A DNA stretch of 64,000 nt from an uncultured Pelagibacteraceae bacterium (GTDB taxonomy: Bacteria; Pseudomonadota; Alphaproteobacteria; Pelagibacterales; Pelagibacteraceae), in contig CACLST010000002.1 of the NCBI GenBank assembly GCA_902609675.1, positions 33,794 through 97,793 on the forward strand, read 5' to 3'. The position numbers and the translations under genes were made by a program. Shown here in pieces: positions 58,849-64,000 of the stretch. The notes under the pieces are model-generated. The model did not search any database. It was not told the origin of the DNA and was given only the letters and a program-made list of their open reading frames with translations. Numbering within the stretch: position 1 is the stretch's first letter; each line of letters begins with the position of its first letter.

Positions 58849-61002
58849 ATGGAATTACTTAAAAAATATCCTAAATTGTTTCAATGGTTATTTTTATTAG
58901 CTGTATTTTTTGCACTATGCTTTGCAATTGATGTTCCTGAAACTTACAAATTTATTAGAGGACAAGCAGAATTTGTAAAAGATCCTAATCAGAGTGCCTT
59001 CGTATTTCTAGGTAAAGAGGTTAGATATTACGCTTTTGATGTTTTCTGGAGATTGCCACCATTACTTGGATGGCTTCCAATTTGGATAAATGATTCATTA
59101 TTCTTTTTAATGAATGATTGGATGCCAATGGAATTTTGGAATGAAGATACGCAGGAATATAAAACACGACCTTTAGTTTTACAAATAACTAGAAACCTAA
59201 CCGCATTTATGACTTTTCTAATAGAATTAATTAGAGAGATTTTATTAGGCGGTCTTGAAACAATTGTTGCTTTTACTAGTTGGGATTGGATTGATGCTAA
59301 TCCCTGGGCAGAATTACCAGGCTTACCTTGGACTATTGTAGCAGCAGGATCAGCGATACTTGCTTATAAGTTAGGAGGTAAAGGATTGGCCTTATATGCA
59401 CTTTTATCAATGACTTACATTTCAATATTTGGACAATGGAAACCGTCTATGCAAACACTTTCTTTTATATTAGTTGCAGCACCTCTTTCATTTATTTTTG
59501 GTTTAGGTTTGGGTGTTGCGGCATACAAAAGTAAAAGAGTAGAAAAAGCTTTATATCCAATACTTTTAGTTATGCAGACGATGCCCCAGTATGCGGTATT
59601 AGTTCCTGCACTAGTTCTTTTTGGGGTAGGAGACCATGCTGCAGTAATTATAACAATGATTGTTGCTGTGCCGCCAATGATACTATTAACTTTATTAGGT
59701 TTAAGGGCTGTCCCCCCAGAGGTAATTGAAGCTGGTAGAATGAGTGGATGTAGTAACTGGCAACTAATGTCAAAAGTATTAATTCCAACAGCGAGAAGAG
59801 ATATTTTAATAGGAGTTAACCAAGTTATAATGGTGTGTTTTTCTATGGCAGTTATCTCTGCATTTATAGGAGCAAAAGGTTTAGGTTTTAATTTATTATT
59901 AGCTCTAAATCAGTTGAATATTGGATTAGCATTAGAGGCAGGTCTTTGTATTAGTTTGATTGCAATTTTATTAGATAAGATGTCTTTAGCTTGGGCAAAT
60001 AAACAGGTTGATTATTTTGGTAATTTAAATTTTTTTCAACGAAATAAAAATTCATTATTCTTTGGAGTTATAGTAATAGTAGGTATTCTATTAGCTTACT
60101 TTGGATCAATTTATTTTAAAGACGGGTATAATTATTTATTTGAGGTTCCGCATAATAAAGGAATATCAACAGCAGACTTTTGGAATAAAGGTGTTGATTG
60201 GATATTTGATACTTTCTTTGTATATATAAAAGCATTTAACACTTGGCTAATTGTTGATGTACTCCAACCGATGAGAGCTTTATATTTGAGAATGCCAGCC
60301 GTAGCCACATTAGTTCTAGTCGTTGGAGCTGGATATTTAATTGGTGGAGTTAGATCTGCTTTAGTTGTTTGTGGTTTAACTTTATTTATAGCTCTAAGCC
60401 CATGGTGGGATAGAGCTTTAGTAACCACATACATGGCAACATTTGGTGTACTAGTATCTTGCACAATTGGATTTACTGTTGGAACTTTATGTTTTCAAAA
60501 TAAACATTCTACAAACTTTATGTTAAATATTTGTGATATATTTCAAACTTTTCCATCTTTTGTATATTTAATTCCTGTGATGATGCTTTTTGGAATTACA
60601 GATACTTCAGTTTTAATTGCTGTAATAGTTTATGCTACGATACCAGCAACAAGATACACAATTGAGGGTCTTAGAAGTGTTCCAGCTGGACTACATGATG
60701 CTGCAACGATGTCAGGTGTCACAAAGTTTCAAAGACTATTTAAAATAGAATTTCCATTAGCATTTCCACACATGATGTTAGGGCTTAATCAAACAATAGT
60801 TTTTGCATTATTTATGGTGATTATCGGGGCTTTTATTGGAACAGAGGATTTGGGTCAGTATATTTTAAAAGCTTTATCAGATAAAAAAGGTGCAGGTATT
60901 GGGTTAACACTTGGAATTTGTGTTGCATTTATTGGACTAATTTTTGATAATTTAATTAGAACTTGGGTAGGACAAAGAAAAAAACATTTAGGTATAGACT
61001 AA
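58849..61002 (+). CDS. tmoV: glycine betaine/TMAO-type ABC transporter permease with two fused permease domains
   Basis: Two ProW-like loops (VIEAGRMSGCSNWQLMSKVLIPTARRDILIGVNQ and LHDAATMSGVTKFQRLFKIEFPLAFPHMMLGLNQ). Confidence 0.88.
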   Translation: MELLKKYPKLFQWLFLLAVFFALCFAIDVPETYKFIRGQAEFVKDPNQSAFVFLGKEVRYYAFDVFWRLPPLLGWLPIWINDSLFFLMNDWMPMEFWNEDTQEYKTRPLVLQITRNLTAFMTFLIELIREILLGGLETIVAFTSWDWIDANPWAELPGLPWTIVAAGSAILAYKLGGKGLALYALLSMTYISIFGQWKPSMQTLSFILVAAPLSFIFGLGLGVAAYKSKRVEKALYPILLVMQTMPQYAVLVPALVLFGVGDHAAVIITMIVAVPPMILLTLLGLRAVPPEVIEAGRMSGCSNWQLMSKVLIPTARRDILIGVNQVIMVCFSMAVISAFIGAKGLGFNLLLALNQLNIGLALEAGLCISLIAILLDKMSLAWANKQVDYFGNLNFFQRNKNSLFFGVIVIVGILLAYFGSIYFKDGYNYLFEVPHNKGISTADFWNKGVDWIFDTFFVYIKAFNTWLIVDVLQPMRALYLRMPAVATLVLVVGAGYLIGGVRSALVVCGLTLFIALSPWWDRALVTTYMATFGVLVSCTIGFTVGTLCFQNKHSTNFMLNICDIFQTFPSFVYLIPVMMLFGITDTSVLIAVIVYATIPATRYTIEGLRSVPAGLHDAATMSGVTKFQRLFKIEFPLAFPHMMLGLNQTIVFALFMVIIGAFIGTEDLGQYILKALSDKKGAGIGLTLGICVAFIGLIFDNLIRTWVGQRKKHLGID

Positions 61003-61006
61003 AATT

Positions 61007-62485
61007 GTGAAAAAATTTCTTGTTGCTATCGACCAAGGCACAACATCGTCTAGAGCAATTCTCTTTGATTTAAATGGCAATATAAAATTTACATCTCAGT
61101 TTGAATTTAACCAATACTTTCCGAAAAATGGATGGGTAGAACATAATCCAAATGAAATTTGGTTAACAACTCTTAAAGCTTTAAAAAAAGTAATTAAAAA
61201 AGTATCTCTACTAAAAGGAAAAATATTAAGTATTGGAATAACCAACCAGAGAGAGACAACTATTCTATGGAACAAGAAAACGGGTAAACCAGTATACAAT
61301 GCAATTGTTTGGCAAGATAGAAGAACTCATGAGTACTGTGAAAAGCTTAAGCAAAAAAAATATGAAAATATTTTTAGAAGAAAAACTGGTTTATTTATTG
61401 ATCCATATTTTTCAGCTACTAAAATTAAATGGATCTTAGAAAACGTAAAAATTTCGAAGAAACTTCAAAAATCTAATAATTTATTATTTGGCACTGTTGA
61501 TACTTTCTTAATTTGGAAACTAACTAACGGACAACATCATTTAACAGAGGCAACAAATGCAAGTAGAACAATGTTGTTTAATATAAATAATAACACTTGG
61601 GACAAAGAAATTTTAAAAAAGCTCAATATCTCAAAAAGTATTTTACCTGATGTAAAAAATTCAGCAGATAATTTTGGATCAACAAATAAAAAAATAATTG
61701 GATATGAAATTCCTATATCTGCAGTTTTGGGAGATCAACAAGCTGCAGCTGTAGGACAATCTTGTTTTAAAAAAGGCTCTATTAAAAGTACTTATGGCAC
61801 AGGTGCTTTTGTAATAATGAATACTGGGTCAAAAAAAATTTTTTCAAAAAATAAATTACTAACAACAATTTGTTACAGATTAAACGGAAAAAATACTTTT
61901 GCTCTCGAAGGTTCGATTTTTATCGCTGGAGCAGGTGTTCAATGGTTAAGAGATAAGTTAAAATTAATTAATAATGCTTATGACACAGAACAAATTGCTA
62001 AATCAAAAAAAAATAATGAAGGTGTCTATGTTGTACCAGCTTTTAGTGGACTGGGAGCTCCATACTGGAGACCTGACGCAAGAGGAGTTATAACTGGATT
62101 AACTAGAGATAGTGATTGGAAAACCTTAGTAAGAGCAGTTATAGAATCTGTTGCATACCAAAGCTATGATCTATTTAATGCCATGAGAAAAGATGGATTA
62201 AAACCAAATATAGTAAAAATAGATGGAGGAATGGTCGAAAACGACTGGTTTTCACAGTTTTTGGCAAATATTATTGATATTAAAACAGAAAGACCCAAAG
62301 TTTTGGAAACTACAGCACTTGGAGTTGCTTTATTTGCTGGATACCAAATAGGAATATTTAAATCTTTACATCAAATAAAAAGAAAATGGAAAAAAGATAG
62401 AACCTTTAAACCTAAACTAAGTTCTACAATTAGAAAAAAACTATTGAATGGGTGGAAATTGTCAGTTGATAAAACCTTATTGTAA
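61007..62485 (+). CDS. glpK: glycerol kinase
   Basis: AIDQGTTSSRAILFD, WQDRRT, FGTVDTFLIWKLT, GALGDQQAA-type and PAFSGLGAPYW motifs. Confidence 0.96.
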   Translation: MKKFLVAIDQGTTSSRAILFDLNGNIKFTSQFEFNQYFPKNGWVEHNPNEIWLTTLKALKKVIKKVSLLKGKILSIGITNQRETTILWNKKTGKPVYNAIVWQDRRTHEYCEKLKQKKYENIFRRKTGLFIDPYFSATKIKWILENVKISKKLQKSNNLLFGTVDTFLIWKLTNGQHHLTEATNASRTMLFNINNNTWDKEILKKLNISKSILPDVKNSADNFGSTNKKIIGYEIPISAVLGDQQAAAVGQSCFKKGSIKSTYGTGAFVIMNTGSKKIFSKNKLLTTICYRLNGKNTFALEGSIFIAGAGVQWLRDKLKLINNAYDTEQIAKSKKNNEGVYVVPAFSGLGAPYWRPDARGVITGLTRDSDWKTLVRAVIESVAYQSYDLFNAMRKDGLKPNIVKIDGGMVENDWFSQFLANIIDIKTERPKVLETTALGVALFAGYQIGIFKSLHQIKRKWKKDRTFKPKLSSTIRKKLLNGWKLSVDKTLL

Positions 62486-62491
62486 ATTTTA

Positions 62492-63820
62492 TTATTTTAA
62501 AAACGTATCCATAGAGTCATCCATCGCTGATGCCCAAGGTGTATGGTGAATAGGAGCTATGGATCCAGTCACAGGTGATGAAAAAGATTTATTTCTGTAA
62601 GTTGAAATATCATCCATTTTATGATGTTCCCAATCTTTGAAATGTTTTCTTATCAATTCAAAATCAATTTTTGGATAATCCGACATATCATGAAGCTCTT
62701 TAGTATACTCAGTTTGAAAATCAATCATTTGATCAGGATTTTCTAATTTTTCTTCCATAGAAACCCATTTAGAAATATCTTTTTCTATTTCACTATCATT
62801 TGGAATCTTAATTTTATTCATTATCACATCCCTTGCGAACCATGCTTGGCAATCAAACATATTAAAGGTATGAAATTGATCCTGCATACCTAGGTACATT
62901 AGCTTATGATTATCTTGCCAAACTACTCCTTTGTATAATTTTGGTGGATATAATCTGTTGTGAGTTTTGAGACTTAGTTTTTCGTTCAAAAATGGAAAAT
63001 GATGCAGGTAGCCAGTGCATAATATAATTACATCTGCTTCTTGTTCAGTACCGTCTTTAAAAATTGCTTTGTTACCTTCTAATCTATCTAGATAGTAAAC
63101 TTCTTTCATACCAGAAGGCCATTTAAAACCCATTGGATTATGTCTATAACCTATGGTTACACTTTTAGCTCCATATTTATTACACTGTAGTGCAACATCT
63201 TCAGCTGAATAACTGCTTCCAAGCACTATAACATTTTTATCTCTAAATTCTTCAGCATCTCTGAAATCATGAGAATGCATTATTCTTCCCGGAAAAGAAC
63301 TCATACCCTTGTATTCAGGAATAAATGGAACTGAAAAATGTCCAGTTGAAACAATTACGTAATCAAACTTGTCAGACAAAATTTTATTGTTAGTTTTATC
63401 TTGATAGCTAACTTCAAATTTATCTGAATTGTAATTTACGCTCATTACACTTGTGCTAAATTTTATTTTGCTTTTAAGGTTTCCTTTACTTACTCTCCCA
63501 ATTATATAATTGTATAATACTTCTCTAGGTGGAAAAGATGGAATAGGTTTTCCAAAATGCTCGTCAAAAGAATAATCTGCAAATTCCAAACATTCTTTTG
63601 GTCCATTTGACCATAAATATCTATACATACTGTTGGGTACAGGATCACCATATTGATCTGAACCAGTTCTCCAACTGTAGTTCCATAGTCCTCCCCAATC
63701 ATCTTGTTTTTCAAAGCATACGATTTCTGGAACCTTTTCTCCTTTTTGTTCAGCATGTTCAAAGGCTCTTAACATGGATAAACCACAAGGACCTGCACCG
63801 ATTATTGCAATTTTATTCAT
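62492..63820 (-). CDS. tmm: flavin-containing monooxygenase, probable trimethylamine monooxygenase
   Basis: IIGAGPCGLSMLRAFE (FAD), GSSYSAEDVALQ (NADPH), FMO-type STGHFSVPFIPEY; linked to tdm and a TMAO-type transporter. Confidence 0.87.
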   Translation of the reverse strand: MNKIAIIGAGPCGLSMLRAFEHAEQKGEKVPEIVCFEKQDDWGGLWNYSWRTGSDQYGDPVPNSMYRYLWSNGPKECLEFADYSFDEHFGKPIPSFPPREVLYNYIIGRVSKGNLKSKIKFSTSVMSVNYNSDKFEVSYQDKTNNKILSDKFDYVIVSTGHFSVPFIPEYKGMSSFPGRIMHSHDFRDAEEFRDKNVIVLGSSYSAEDVALQCNKYGAKSVTIGYRHNPMGFKWPSGMKEVYYLDRLEGNKAIFKDGTEQEADVIILCTGYLHHFPFLNEKLSLKTHNRLYPPKLYKGVVWQDNHKLMYLGMQDQFHTFNMFDCQAWFARDVIMNKIKIPNDSEIEKDISKWVSMEEKLENPDQMIDFQTEYTKELHDMSDYPKIDFELIRKHFKDWEHHKMDDISTYRNKSFSSPVTGSIAPIHHTPWASAMDDSMDTFLK

Positions 63821-63934
63821 ATAAACTGTATAATTTTAAAAATTTATCTTATTAATAAAATCAAAAAAATAAAACTATTTTTTCTTTAAATTTACTTGTT
63901 ATTAATGAATAGTTTATTTTTAGTGAATTTATTT

Positions 63935-64000
63935 ATGAAAAAAATTTTAATTATTGGAGGTGGAGCTATGGGGTCAGCATTCTCTGTTCCATGTATAGAT
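63935..64000 (+). CDS. start of a Rossmann-fold dehydrogenase, probably NAD(P)-dependent glycerol-3-phosphate dehydrogenase (truncated by window end)
   Basis: MKKILIIGGGAMGSAFSVPCID; close to glpK. Confidence 0.5.
   Translation, partial: MKKILIIGGGAMGSAFSVPCID

Noticed and set aside
1-64000. CRISPR arrays, transposons, prophage, restriction or toxin-antitoxin systems
   Set aside because: No spaced direct repeats, transposase, integrase, Cas, methyltransferase or toxin-like ORFs recognised

Overview
The window is a densely packed, very AT-rich stretch of bacterial chromosome. Gene content, short intergenic gaps and overlapping genes are typical of the SAR11/Pelagibacterales lineage; this is inferred from gene content, as no 16S is present. 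I see no rRNA, tRNA, CRISPR array, transposase or prophage. The content is mostly uptake and catabolism of one-carbon, N-methylated and organosulfur/organonitrogen osmolytes. (1) ~1-6.3 kb: homocysteine S-methyltransferase paralogs, MsrA, serine hydrolase, VOC protein, ALDH, HIBADH-like and EamA. (2) 6.4-12.8 kb: Asp/Glu racemase-like enzyme, creatinase/ectoine-hydrolase-type M24 protein and a Pot-type ABC importer. (3) 12.8-20.3 kb (minus): thiolase, DmdA-like protein, transthyretin/HIUase-like protein with an altered C-terminus, TPP enzyme, FMN alpha-hydroxyacid oxidase, S51 peptidase and a second GcvT-like protein. These sit divergent from a Dpp-type ABC importer and may be an undescribed catabolic pathway. 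(4) 25.9-40 kb: BioY, HADH-crotonase fusion, arginase-family enzyme, ALDH, ArgE-like, CsaA, LysE-type exporter, aconitase, BamB, ZapE and YjbQ. (5) 40-63.8 kb: trimethylamine/TMAO to methylamine to N-methylglutamate region with tmm, tdm, a TMAO-type ABC importer, gmaS-like, mgsABC-like, amtB, a lone DAO-family flavoprotein, a MarR-like candidate regulator and several unknown small proteins. Intercistronic hairpins recur after all three substrate-binding-protein genes. A strong inverted repeat lies between tdm and the TMAO-type binding-protein gene. All functional calls were made by reading the translations; no database search was run.
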